Of a stretch of 64,000 bases of DNA, positions 50,151 to 62,640 are shown in pieces; the first letter of the stretch is position 1; each line of letters begins with the position of its first letter. Made by a program: the position numbers and the translations under genes. The DNA comes from Struthidea cinerea (lineage: Eukaryota; Chordata; Aves; Passeriformes; Corcoracidae): contig VZTI01001048.1 of NCBI GenBank assembly GCA_013397865.1, forward strand, positions 7,254,474-7,318,473, given 5' to 3'. The notes beneath the pieces are model-generated. The model did no database searches and had not been told where the DNA came from. It saw nothing but the letters and a program-made list of their open reading frames with translations.

Positions 50151-53018
50151 TCTGCAGCCTCAAGACTAACACTCCATTTTCCTCATACATATCCATTCAC
50201 TGTATGTGGGGGCTTCTCTCCCTACTCCAATCTTGGCAGAAAAAAAAATAAAACAAAAGCCCCAGCAGTTTTAAGAAACAAAAATTTGAACCAATTTTGA
50301 CTAAATAAAAAGAAATATCTTTTAGACTGTGAGTTGTAAATACACTTCTGCAGCAAGACAGGCACCTAGAGATCTTCTCATACAGTGAGGTAACTCTCAT
50401 CAGTGCTGAGAGACAGCCCACCCTGGCTGGAGCCAAGCTGCACATCAGCTGAAATCCCCTCTTCCTGCTTAACACCTCCCACATTTCCTTTTCCCCAGCC
50501 ACCCTTCACTGGAAGGTTTCTCCCTGATGGCACAAGTCCACACCACCACCACCCTTCATAAATTGGGGTTCTCCCCTGAGTACTCGGGCAGAGATGGTAT
50601 AACTGGCCCCACCACATTTATACCTGAATATTTCTAATTTCCCTAAGTCAGCAGGGGACGTTCAGAGACCACTAAGTGCTGGTAACCACATCAAAACATT
50701 AATTAACAAAACTATATTCCCACACAAATAAAACATTAATATGGTAATTTCTAGCCTATAACCAGCTGGTATCTTTTCCCCAGCTATATAGATAGTAGGA
50801 TTAACAGTGCAAAGCAAGTATTATAACAAAGTCAAATTAATATCACCTTTTCCCAGTTTTATAATTCAGAATCAAACAATAAATTATAGAAGTCCTTTAG
50901 AAACTGTCCCTCATGAAATACTTCTCCTGAATCCATGCTCAAGGTGCAAATCCCTTTCCACAGAGTTTTCCTGGTTTCTATGCATTCCAAGGCTACTCAA
51001 GTGACAGAATCTCAGCCTGGACACCTGTGATTGTCAAATGGCCCAAGATAAAACCAGAGCAGAAGAGTTTTCTGCAGGAGAGGTACTTGGTTAATACTTA
51101 GAAATTGTTTTTTAATTTTTTTTTTTTAATCATCTCAGGCTCAAGCTACACTTGTCAAAAAACACGCAAGTATATTTCTCTTCACTCTGCACTAATTTTG
51201 GCATTACCTTCAATGATAAATGCATTTCATGAACGTTAACACATTACACATACATAATTTGAAAGAACTACGGGGAAAACAAGCAGCAAAAATATGAGCA
51301 ATGTCAGTTAATGAAAAGCTCACATTTTCAAACTAGTCTTTGGCTAATTAAAATTGAATTAAGTGACTACAACATTAACTATATCAACTATTTAGCATAA
51401 AAAGTTGTTAAGTATATCATATTGTATGTAGGAAGATCCTTGAAATCTTTAATTGTAAGAAATAGCCATGTACTATTTAATTGCACAACTTGGTAGGACA
51501 TAAAATACGGATACATGAATTATATTTAGTAAAATATTTTAAAACATGTTGTTTTTAAGATTGTGGAATTTTATGGGTAGTGTAATAGAACTGAAGTACA
51601 TTCTTAATTACATAATTATTTGCATTTTCAAAGTCCAGCTAACAGCACAACTGGTCTTGTTTTTAGTCTAAGGTAGAAAAAGACATCAAGTGCTTTGAAT
51701 TCACTAACTAAGGAATAACTTTGAATCCTCACTTGAATCATTTTTCCACAAAATTTTGACCAAGTTATTCCAGTATCAGACCACAGACAGTCCTCCTATA
51801 ATTCATGGAATGGGTTTTCCTCATGATCATAAACACACAAATATACACAAAAACTTTCAGCAACACTTTTAGCTGACACTAATGTTATCACAATTAGCAT
51901 GTTTTAAAAAAGACTAGAACAAAGCCCAACAAGCCTGATTATGCCCAGTGAGTAATTATTTTTAAAATACAATTATTATCATCAAACTTCTGACATGGGG
52001 AAATTAAAATCCTTCTGGTTTTCCTTCATCCATAAAGAGTTGTGCCATTTCTTCATCTACCACAAAGATTATCTTTTGCTTTAAAAATTAGAAGGGTTTC
52101 ACATCCTCTTCACCTCCCAGCATACACAGGCTTGGAGTCCATGCTACTCATCGCTATACAGAAACACTGTCACCAGTCAGGATGATTAAGGAAGAAAACC
52201 ACACAGGAAAAAAAAAAATAAAATCAGGTAATACTCAATGTTCATTAAAATAATTAATTTTAAAAGTGTTCTCCACACCATCTACAGGATGACTTGCCAC
52301 GTCCAGGCTCCTGGTGTCGCACACAGGGAGTAAGCTCAGAAGCACAGCACCCCCAGGGAGCTCTGGCTGCTCTTAGAGGATCCCCAGGGCCCTCATCTCA
52401 GCAGCACTTGTTTGCCTGGTTTCACACAGTAGCACCTGTCCTCCCTCATTATCAATCAGCAGTTCGGCTACCGACTTAAAGGGGAAGTAGCCTGACTGAT
52501 ACAAGATGATGGGATAAGAAACATGCTTCCCCCAGCCAGGACAATAAACACAATCTCTTAAATTAAATCTCTCTAAATTAGAAATTTCGAGCTCTTTTTT
52601 TAATACAATCCTAAGTAGCAGCAAGAGCTGTCATTCCCAGCTCTGCATACACCACTCCGATGTAACTCATCTATCACTAACTCATTTGAAAGCCACATTT
52701 TATGAAGCCTTGAGCTAAACTGCAGTTAATCATCTGGGCATGGCCCAGAAAACCTATCAGTGATTGCAAGGAAATGAACAAAACAGCAGAGAAAAAGCTG
52801 TTCATGAAGGAAATACTAAAGCTTCTCTTCAGTTGTACTTGTGCAGGAATTTGTATTTGTACAAGCAAAAAGATGCCACGATGCAGGCACTGGTGCCAGC
52901 CGTGCATCCACAGCACACACCCCTGCAGCACACACCAGCTTAAAGGCCCTGCCCAAGTCTAATCACAGGCACCCCTCCTGCACACCCAGCTCCAGATCCA
53001 CGTTTGGATATCCCTGTG
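50151..53018. other. Noncoding stretch with TAAT-rich core
   Basis: No gene is recognised. About 51290-51640 is repeat-free and dense in TAATTA-type words (GGCTAATTAAAATTGAATTAAG, cut here by eye into separate words, plus TTTAATTG and CTTAATTACATAATTATTTG), which suggests a homeodomain-responsive element. About 52280-52460 is GC-richer. T-runs lie near 51110-51129. Confidence 0.5.
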
Positions 53019-53110
53019 TTAGCAGCACAGCCATTCCAACGGGCGCTCGAGGTTACACCAGAATTCAGCACCGAGGCTGCAGCTGCCCCGTCTCTCTCTG
53101 CACCTCGTGG
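53019..53110. promoter_or_regulatory. CpG-rich patch with a REST half-site-like word
   Basis: At least six CpG sites occur in about 90 bases (AACGGGCGCTCGAGG, ACCGAGG, CCCCGTC, CCTCGTGG). Within it, TTCAGCACCGAGG (53064-53076) matches the left half of the REST/RE1 consensus, followed by CTGCAGCTGCC, which only loosely resembles the right half. The family consensus is known; binding here is inference. No promoter elements or exon are recognised. Confidence 0.3.
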
Positions 53111-54021
53111 GCACAAAGCCCTGGGACTCTCTGCCACAGCCACATGTTTAGACTCAGCCTCTCAAGAGACCAAGTGAAGCACCCTACAGAGCACAGCTAA
53201 ACAACCAGGACACAGGGCTTAACTTCACTGCATGCAATCCACATGCAAGGAAGGAAATCAAAAAAACCCAAACCAACAACAAAACAGACAGGAAAGAAAC
53301 TTAACTACAGTGCATACACATATTCCTTGCTTCAGCCTCAGCAGCTGTGTCACTAAGGATCAGTTCATGGAGCTAGCAGGCCCATCTACATTACTCATTG
53401 CCTCTCCTAAATCCCCAAGTTCCCTTTCTTTCCTTAGAAAGATCCTGCCAGATCAGCTGACGTTACTCAGGCAGCTCCCACTGCTGTAATTCTGTATAAC
53501 CTCCTTTTGGGTTTGTTGGGGTTTCTTTAACATTAAACTCCTTCTAATTGTCAGTTTCCCCCATCTCAATTTTCCCTGACTGTCTTGTTAAAATCAAAAA
53601 ACACACATTGTTAGCAAAGTGCCACATGCTGTCCTGGAGAGTCTCACACAAACAAAATTTAACTATCAGAATCACATGGTCTTAATAGCACTTGTTGAAC
53701 CCATTCTACCTTAATAAATCAAAGCCTCGACTCCACATTTCATATCAGTTTCCAAGTTTCATAAGGAATACAGACAAATGAAAGCAAATTATGAGGTCAA
53801 CTGATACATTTTATTGCCATCCTTTGTAGACAGGGGGATCCACTGGATGATAATGCTGTTTTAAAGTGCTGTTTTGTGATCATCTCAATTTACTTAACAC
53901 TCATTTGTACATTAATATTTATCATGTCTGATGAGAATTGATATAAACAAGTATAATCAAGATTATTTTAGCATCCTTATTACACAAATGTTTTTGGGTA
54001 ATTTTATGAAAGAGAAAAAAC
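53111..54021. other. Noncoding unique stretch
   Basis: A short A/C tract lies at about 53260-53290. About 53740-53990 is AT-rich and regulatory-looking. No gene is recognised. Confidence 0.6.
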
Positions 54022-54324
54022 ATGTTTGTATATTTATTCAGAGCTACAAGTATCCCACAGGCCAGCCATCTTAATGGCAACATTACTAATTTTATAGTTA
54101 TAGATACAGTCACAGTTCAGCTGCAATGGGGACCCCAGTGGACTGGAGACGTGAGAGGAGAATTTGAGGGTACTAAATTGGTTTACCCCAGAGGAGGAGA
54201 GTTTTGGGATAATCTAACTGCTGTTTTATACCAGCTAAAGCAAGGTTATAAGAGGGATTCATCTCAGCAAAAGAACAAGAAGCAATGGTCACAAGTTGCA
54301 GAAGAGGAAATCCAAGTGGGCTAA
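54022..54324 (+). other. Unrecognised 100-codon frame with protein-like composition
   Basis: The frame runs from an ATG at 54022 to a stop at 54322-54324. Its second half contains WGPQWTGDVRGEFEG, GGEFWDNLTAVLYQ and a lysine/glutamine-rich end, a mix of W, G, charged and hydrophobic residues that is less random-looking than other frames here. It is followed within about 10 bases by an A-rich run. I see no family, no acceptor upstream and no neighbours that would support a gene. It could be a fragment of an old retroelement, a processed pseudogene, or chance. Confidence 0.2.
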
Positions 54325-57300
54325 AAGGAAAAAAAAAAAGTCACAGCAAGACTATTTACACACTGGGACAGTTTTTCTAGAGGGAATGAAGAATCTCCAT
54401 CCATGGAGATGTTCACTTTACATTGCATAGTCAGACAAAAAAACCTTCAGCCACCTGCTCTAGTTTTCACTGTGGCCTGTGTGGAACAAGGGGTTGGGCT
54501 TCCCAGCCCCCCAGGTCCCTCCAGCTGATCCAGGGCACTTGTACAACAAAGCAGGAGAGCACCTGCACACCTCCTGCTTTGCATGGGATGAATCCAAGCA
54601 GCGGCAACGCCTCCTGAAGCACTCCCTTCCTTGGACAAATTAGGTGCAAGTTTTAAATATGATACACGGGAAAAGTTGATAGAAAAAAGGTAACAAAAAG
54701 ATGGAGAAATTTGTTTAGTGTTGGACCCTGCCCTGCATATTTTAACAAGCAAAATACATTCAGATTTTATGTCACCCTGAAAGAGCTCTGACTAGCTGAG
54801 AGAGAAGTTTAGGCTCTTCCAAGGCTCTTGGAAGCAAAAACATGTTGGAAATGCCAGGTAAGGAACGGGACCTTTTGCATCCTGCTGTGTTTCTCTGGTG
54901 GAGAACACAAGAGGCATCATTCTCTCTGTTTGCTTTAGCAATTATTTTACCTTTCATCAATAAGAAGCATCCCTAGGGCACTCATCCCAAAATCTTAAAA
55001 AATACAAGATAGTTCCTTAAACTAAAAAAGCTTCCTCTGCTGACTTTTGAGCCAAAATGGCATCATAAACTCTTATGCACTTACCTAAAAATTTTAACAC
55101 AAAACCCTTTTTCCTGAGGCAGGTGGCTTTGGGGGTCAGTCTCATGCCAATCTCACAAAACCGTTTTGTTTTTTTCCTCCCTGGTAGAATAGCACATGCT
55201 TTGGTCTTACCTCGCATTGTTTCCTGGGCTATATTCTATGAGTGGATTGTCACGATTGTCACTCAAGCCTCTGTCTCTGTACATCCAGGTTAACTCCTGG
55301 CTCTCAAGCAGAAAGGAACACATTGCAACATGGATTAAGGCAGGTACTTATGCTAAAAATCACCCAGCAATGGGAGCTAGGGACATTTAAGCTGTCAAGC
55401 AAAGACAGAAGACACACATTAGGAGACTGCAACCCAGAATAAGCAGACGTTCCCTTTACCTCTGAGGGTAATGGCATTAGAAACCCATACAGCACTTTAC
55501 TGGTTACCAGCCATTGCTCTCTGAGGAAGAGCTGTTCCTTTCACTTGAATTGCTAGTTTGCAAGCCAGACCTTACGTGGTAGAAACCGTTCCTAAAATTT
55601 GGATGAAGAAATGGTTGCAAAATGAATGGCAGCATTTGGAGTTCTTCGTTTTCCCAGGGTTTTTTTCTCTCTCTTTCTGAAACTGAAATATAAGAGTTAC
55701 TAGCAGAAGAAAAACTATATTCCCCTGTCAGACAAAGTTCATGACTTATGTTTGTTACAAATGAAGCAAAGACTTGATGAGAAGCCCTTGCACACAAAAG
55801 CTTCAAGCAGATGATGAATATTTTTTTATTAAATCTCTGATACAAAAAGTTTGCAATTCCATTTACTGCCAAAAAAGAAAAAAGGGAAAAAATTTGGTTC
55901 TCTTATGGTATGAAAAAGTGCAAACACAAAGAAAGTCATCTTCCATGATTATATAATGATATATTCCTTTTAAATGAATTTTGCAAGCCAGGAAAGGGGA
56001 AAAGGTCAGGAAGATGACTAAAGATGTTAGCAAGAGTTTAAGTATCAGTACTGCTTATTACTGCTCATCATTATCATCAGTATTACCACCCTCCACAGCT
56101 GGGAAGTCTGAGTTGGTACTTCAGCAGATTCTGTATCATTATATTCTAGCGATTATGAAAGAAATCAGACTTCACTCCCCTCTCTGTGCCAGTGCTGGTG
56201 ACTTCATGCAAACAGCAAAGCTGTGTCTGAGGCTGCAACAGAACGGGGGGGCAGCAATGTATAGCTGGAAAAGTGACACAGGCTACTGCCATCAGCTTTG
56301 TCTGCTGTGCTACCAGCGGACATGACTTCTTTTGGAGCAAGATAAATACCAGTTTTTATAGATTATCTCTTCCTTGTACCCTGCACGGTGGTCCCCTCTC
56401 CTGTGCCACTTCCACATTGTGACTGCTGGGCTACGCACCATAGAAATATTGCCCTGTCATCATGCTGAAGCTGTCTGATGGGGACCCAAGGGGCAGGGCT
56501 TCCTGCTGCTTTTGGGAAGGGCCACCACGGTTTGGTAACTCATTCTTATGGTATTGTCACGGCTGGGAATTCTGAGCTGCAAGGTGACAAAAAGTCCTAT
56601 TTAAAATCCAATGTCTTGGGCTCAAATACCCAGCCTTGACACTCAACCCCTGTGGAACATGGATTTGACTAAATTGGATATGATGCTTGTAAATTATATG
56701 ATGCATTCTTCCAGGTGCAGGACTGGAGTAGCACTTACTTATTTCCATAAAGAAGTTTCAGTTCCTTACATGAATAGCAATGCCATCATGTGTAACAGAA
56801 GATGTGGGTATTAATGCGACATTATATTTCCATACAACTGGCAAGTGACTCTTATGCATCCTTGTCATCTAATCCACCTCTGTATCTCTTTTACCTCAGT
56901 ATTTTTATTTCGCATTTTCAGAATACACCTCCAGAAGAAGAGGGGGTGATGGAATTCTTAAACCAATTTCTGTGATTTGGAAGCAAATCACCGGGTATGA
57001 AAACTGTAATTAGCTCTGGTAACGTGCCTGTAAATCAGGCCACCATACAACTGCACCTGGGCTTTCTGAGATGTGAGGTTTGGTGCGAGGGAAATATTCT
57101 TAGTTTCTTCGGGTGACTGCAGCCACAGAAGCACAGCCTGCTGAGGTGTTTAGTTTTGCATTAGGATCATGACTTGGATTTCCTGATAATGATTGCACCC
57201 ACAAGTGTGACCCTCCCATCCCCACCTTTCCTACTGCCATATCTAGCTCAGGATTTCACTCTCTGCATGAGCTGACGAGGTCAGTGTTGTCAGAAATTCC

Positions 57301-60300
57301 TTATCATGGCATAAGACACAGCTCCACTTTCCACACAAGGCTTCCCAAGTGTTGCCATACAGCTTAAGGTGTATGACTTCATTGCCATTCAAAATTGTCT
57401 CCCACTAAGAACCAAAATTTTATAAGACAAAAAATCCATGACAAATAGTAGAGTAATATTTGAAATGTCTTTGAATAGGGCTCTCTACGTTCAAAACCAC
57501 TTAAGTATCTGCTTCTTTGTTACTCCTCCTGGAATATAGCCCAGATTTTTCTGAGCATTGCCCCTGAATTCCAGACCTTGCCAGAGAACAGGGAAGGCTG
57601 GCTGAGGAAACTGCAACCACTTCAGAGGAATCAGACACAACCTTGCCTTTTAAAGCAGTTTATCCTAATGTATTTAGACAACTGCCAGGTCAGTTGCAGG
57701 CCCACACAGTTTTACATTGTTTCCCAAAGAAGAAATTCAGTCAGAGGTTTTTCTCTGAGGGATTGACTGCAACTCACTCAACGCCTATCTGGAATATGAG
57801 AAGATAAAACAAAAACATTTGTCTAGCATTTACAAGCAAAAAATTGCAAGAGAACTTTGTTATTAAAGAAATGCAAGTATTGGAAGGGGGAAAAAAAGGT
57901 TATATCTCTGCTGGACTGTAAATCCAAAGGGAGATAGGAAACTAAAAAATGCAATTGAAGGCTTTATAGATAAGCTAAAGCACTTAACAGTGAGGGATGA
58001 CTTTTTTGTAATGTTTGAAAACTGCACCATATCCTGCTCTAGTTTATAACTTGCAATGGTTTGTCCAGGAATGCTTTGATTAACAAAAAAAATTAAAAAT
58101 ATTTTAGCATTTTAACACACTATCAGCCTTCCACTAGTTCAAAGGCTTTAACAGCAGCATCAAAATCTGTCAAAATATTCCAGGTAGTTACAGTTTGCTG
58201 TGGACTGTATTGAGGCTCCGGTTATTGAGGAATCTAGCAAAGGTTGCCCTATTTAATTGTGTAACAGGCTGTGGGAATGCCCACTCAGTCCCGAATTTTG
58301 ATGGTGCAGTCTTAATAATTGTAACACGTGGAAGCGTAAGAAATCTTTGATTCATGTTGCACAGTTTCACTGGGGAAGACTTGGCCACCAAACAAAGTCT
58401 GTGTAGCTGCGTGACCCCTTGGAAGGCAGCTTTGGCTCCATGGGGTACTGCAGCCGAACAGATGATGGCTCTGAAGCAAGGATACAGGAAGAAACAAATC
58501 AGAAAAAGGGACTTTATGACTCCTGGTGCAGCTCTGCAGAAATCTCCTCTGGTGAACAAAACCTGTTTGAGACATTTCTACCCCAGCCACGGGCCCATGG
58601 TCCCACTTTAGCACTGCCACGCACTCACTCTGCAGTCTGGCTTTAAAGAAATCCAAAAGCCCAGCTCCTCTCCGCTGCTGACAATGTCAAAAAAGCCTCA
58701 AAAAGCCAACTTGCCCAGCCCTGGTTTCGCTCTGTCATGCACAATTGTCCCTTAGACTCCTCTGTCCCTAAATGACTCTTCCTCCTCCCTATATGCCCTC
58801 ACTCCTGCCTGCTGCTCCCCTAAAAGCCACCCTCCACATCCCAGCTCACTCCTCCTCCCTCAGCACATCCTTATCTCCCTGTCATGTAGTGATGCTGCAA
58901 AGGAAGGCAGAAATATAAAATTCAAAGGATCAAAAATCCGTTCCAGTGGGCAATAAAATGCATAGCTATATAATTACTGTATGACATCACTGCAGGGCAC
59001 AGTGCAGGTTGTTTACTTGCCTTAATTAGGTATTTCCCTATTTTAACACGTTTGCCTTTCTTTTAAGTTTCTTTGTGTCTACTGAATTTTGTTGTTTTAG
59101 GGATAATTACAATACCCTCTTTTTTTCTTTTACCCCTAAGTTACCAAAAATGCACTCTCAATTTCAACTCTATTTTAACTCAATGTTTTCATTAGGGAAT
59201 ATACAGAGATCCTTGTATTCCTGAACTGAATTCTGAAAAATAGTCAGTTAAGGATTCTGTTATAAAAATTAGTGGCACTCATCTACAAATCTCAGCTTGA
59301 TATTCCTGGTTAATTTTTTAACCTCCCAACAGCTGAACTCTAAAAAAATATTTTGAGACACAAGATATTTTTCACTCTCAGGTAGGTGACAGGAAGCTGT
59401 TCCCAGGTGAAAAACACTGTCAGAAGCAAGGACAGCTATACCTTCTCCCTCTATCATTTTTCTCTGTAACAAGTAGTTTTCTGACTTGGATACCAACCCT
59501 CAGTTCTTCCCTTTCAAGTGCATTTGCCCACTAAAGAAAACAGAAGAGCCCAGTGTCCACGGAGACCTGCTGCTGCACCCTGGTTGGGAGCGCCTGAGCT
59601 CCTGGAGGCCACCACAGCTCTGCCTGTCCTGCTGGAAAGGCGACAGAAGTGGCAGATGTGGGACACCAAACCCCACATCCGAGATCTGCAGCTTCGTGTG
59701 AGCACTGTAGGTGGAAGGTGGAAGGAAAGGGAACTCACTATGATGGCAGATGCCCAACTAAGGCGCATTTTTGGCTCTAAATAAGTGATGAGGGAAGAAA
59801 ACCCCACATTTTTCCACAGCTGTGGAAATGCAAAGCCACCACCTCCAAATCAGCATTAGAATCTCCAGTCATCCAGATGTGAAGCTCCTACAGAACCTGT
59901 AGACCATTCTTATTCTCTAATATATTCCCCTAGACCTAAGTTCTGCTGTGGGGATAAAAATTGCTTTGAAAATTATAAAGTGAAAAGTGAGGATTTCTCT
60001 TAAATCCTTTAATGATGTCTGCATACAACTAGAATCTCACTCTTTTTTTCCTCATCTAGTCATTACATTAGTGTAGAGGTCTGTTAGATTACTACTGAGT
60101 TTAGGCTTTTGGGTTTGAGGGGTTTTTTAGGGCTCTTTTTTTTTTTCCTTGTGGATTTTGGCTCCTTTAGAAGGGACAGCCTGCTATAACAGGTGCATTG
60201 CAGACAGGTGCTGCATAAGGTTCCCTACATAACTCTGCCAATGCTTTTCAATCATGATCTACAGCACCCCTGTTACTCCTGTGTGGGGCCTCCCCTCTGC

Positions 60301-60339
60301 TGCAGTTGCCAAGGTTATGAATTATGCCATCCTGTACTG
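54325..60339. other. Noncoding stretch, mostly unique
   Basis: No gene is recognised. Overlapping frames around 58188-58656 reach 123 codons on the minus strand and 85 on plus, with no family features. About 58660-58880 is pyrimidine-rich. A perfect 18-base palindrome lies at 59811-59828. At about 59365-59387 a pyrimidine tract ending CTCAG joins a GTAGGT donor-like word. At 55081 the minus strand reads TTTTTAG joined to GTAAGT. About 59490-59790 is GC-richer and open on both strands. Confidence 0.55.
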
Positions 60340-60455
60340 ATTTGGACAAATGTCCACTACTGACTAGGTCGACACCACCGATCCTGGTTTGCAGGTAGCA
60401 CAAGCCAAGCCTTGGAGGGCTCAAGCCGAGCATTTAACCCACTGTGCTGCCTCTC
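60340..60455 (-). mobile_element. Possible tRNA-head SINE remnant
   Basis: On the minus strand, GGCAGCACAGTGGGTTAAAT (ending near 60432 on plus numbering) resembles the A-box region of tRNA-derived SINE heads. GGTGTCGACC (60367-60376 on plus) resembles a B box with one extra base. The spacing of about 70 bases is longer than in a normal tRNA head, so either an insertion has occurred or the match is partly chance. No core or tail is recognised beyond it. Confidence 0.3.
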
Positions 60456-60590
60456 CCACAGTTCTTCTTTTTGATTCAGTCACACATTATGTACCCTGAC
60501 TCCCAAGCAGAAGATTTGTGGCAATTGCATGATGTATGAGGTGCCATTTGTAAAATATTATTTAGTGTAAAACATGATGTTTTTTCCGTT

Positions 60591-60970
60591 GATTTACAAG
60601 TTGGATTTATAAATCTGCACTTCTCACAGTTTGAGTTATATATCTTGCCTCTGATTTATAAAACTCACCAGTAAATCTTTAGCAGAAAGTTTTGATTCAG
60701 AAATCATTATTTTAAACATTAGATTTAGCTAAAATATTCAACTGCTTTATAAGTCATGAAATGGATTTACATAGCCCAATCTGGATTTACAAATTCTACA
60801 GCAGATTTACAAATCACCCTGAGAAATTCCTAAATAAAATGCATTGATTTATAAATCTTCACTTTCCACTTACGATACAAGTGACTGATTTATTATTCTG
60901 AAGCTATACAATAATGATTTAGTCATAAAATCTTACTTTTACTTTAAGTTAAAATTCTGATTTATAAATA
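60591..60970. repeat. Decayed tandem array of GATTTATAAATC palindromes
   Basis: GATTTA words start at 60591, 60604, 60653, 60722, 60764, 60784, 60804, 60846, 60887, 60916 and 60959, with a variant GATTCAGAAATC at 60693. Spacing clusters at about 40-43 bases, with 20- and 29-base steps. Two copies are the perfect 12-base palindrome GATTTATAAATC (60604 and 60846). The bases after these two also agree (CTGCACTTCTCAC against CTTCACTTTCCAC), so a unit of at least 24 bases was duplicated. This looks like an old minisatellite or internally repeated element. The word TGATTTAY is also the known PBX-HOX composite site. Confidence 0.7.
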
Positions 60971-62528
60971 GTTTTACTGCAATATAGGACACAAAAAGTA
61001 GAATTGTTTGGTGCAGGACTGCTCGGCAAACAGCTCCCTGCACACATGAAAGGCAAGATATTTCTGAGAGGTCATAGAGAACGAACTGATCAGAGTTAGC
61101 AGCAGGGCAAAGAAACACAAAAAATTGGGACGAAGAAATTCTTTATTTCTCAGTAATAAGCCCAAGGTTTTGAGATGGAACATTTTGACTGCCCTGTCAA
61201 AATCATTTCTCAGTTCAAAAAGCTTCCTGTAACCCTGATCTCAACCCCCAACTACAGGAAAATAGTTTGAGTGCCTCCAACAACTCCGGGAGTTATGGGG
61301 ACTTCTATTGAACATCATGAGGAGTTCCACTGAACACTGCAGGAAATTTGTTCCTCTCAAGTCAACTTAATGTTTTCCAGCTTTTAGGCTCTGATCAGAT
61401 GTCATTTATTTGCACCATTCCAGCCCAGGTGTTCTCAAGTATTCAAAACCGAGTAGGAAAATAGGAAATTGTAAGAGTGAAGGAGACTTCTGCAAATAAA
61501 TGCCTCGCTCTTAGATGGGCTCCAAAAACCCTCACAGGACCAACAGGGCATTTAAATATTTCAGATACTTGAGCAGCAGCTCATCATGAATACCCATCAA
61601 GGACTCAGATGGGATATTGGGTACAGACAGAATTGTCAGACAGCATAAACATAAAGTGCAGCAGAACAGCCTTTAAACAGTCCATTTTCAATAAAAGCCA
61701 CATATCTTGGAAATGCTTTGGTAATATATTTTTAGAAATGACTAAGAGCAGGTTTCATCCAAAAAGCAACATTCAGAGTAATTATCTGGAATCCCCTGAA
61801 GAAAGCCAAATATCCTGTCAAACTGTGGGACACAGTGCCAGCATCCAACCATCGTAGAAGTTCCCTTGCAAAGCTCACTTCATAAATCTTCAGGATCTAT
61901 GGGCAGGCTGGAGAACCCCATTGATTGGAAGGGGATTTTCTTTATCCAGGTAGCTCTAATAGAAGGTATCAACAACGCTGATCCTGGGAGAAGTTCTCTT
62001 TAACACAACTGGAATGATTCCATAATACAAGTTTGCTGGAGCATAGGGTTAGTTAGGTTAATCATGATTATTAATTTCAACCTTACTTCTAACACTGAAT
62101 CACCAGGACCTAAATCCTTCCAGACATTTGGGTTTCTAACATCTAAGGGAATTTAGACATTTGCTTAACTCAGAGGTTCTGACCACGAAAATGTCTTTAG
62201 ATTAGCTCTTTCTGCCTTGTCTAGGAGTTTCCACCCCTGTACAAAGGGTCTGACAACTGCAGCAGTGTGCTGGGACCTGGCAAATACTGGTATTGTGGGG
62301 CACTGTGGGGCAAACACTGATCCTTCTCCTCTCCCTGCTCTCTCCCCTACCTTATCAGATAAACATCCAAGACATGAAATGTACTTCTTCAGGAAGTGTA
62401 AAAATGATACATATGAACTGATGCTCTTTGTTAATCTTGAATGGTTTCTTTTATCAAAACAGCACATGAGAAACTAAGAGCCTGTATTGTGTTCTCCTAA
62501 TGACAGACACACTACTTACAGTGTTCAA
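60971..62528. other. Noncoding unique stretch
   Basis: No gene or clear repeat is recognised. Frames of 69 to 100 codons on either strand are featureless. Confidence 0.6.
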
Positions 62529-62640
62529 AAATTCAGTTTACCATTTGTAAAGTGGAGACTATATCTTTACAGCACTCAGATCTACAGATAAAAATGGAAT
62601 ATAAGAACAAGGTATTATTTTGTTACAAGTTTATTATTAA
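62529..62640 (+). mobile_element. MIR-like amniote SINE tail, sense
   Basis: TTCAGTTTACCATTTGTAAA, then GTGGAGACTATAT, then CAGCACTCAGATCTACAGAT and finally AAGAACAAGGTATTATTTTG follow the tail of amniote MIR-like SINEs. In those the order is CAGTTTCCCCATCTGTAAAA, GGGGATAAT, GAGATCCTCAGATGAAAGG, AAGTGCAAAGTATTATT. The tRNA head and core are missing or unrecognisable. There is a large internal deletion relative to the family. Confidence 0.65.
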
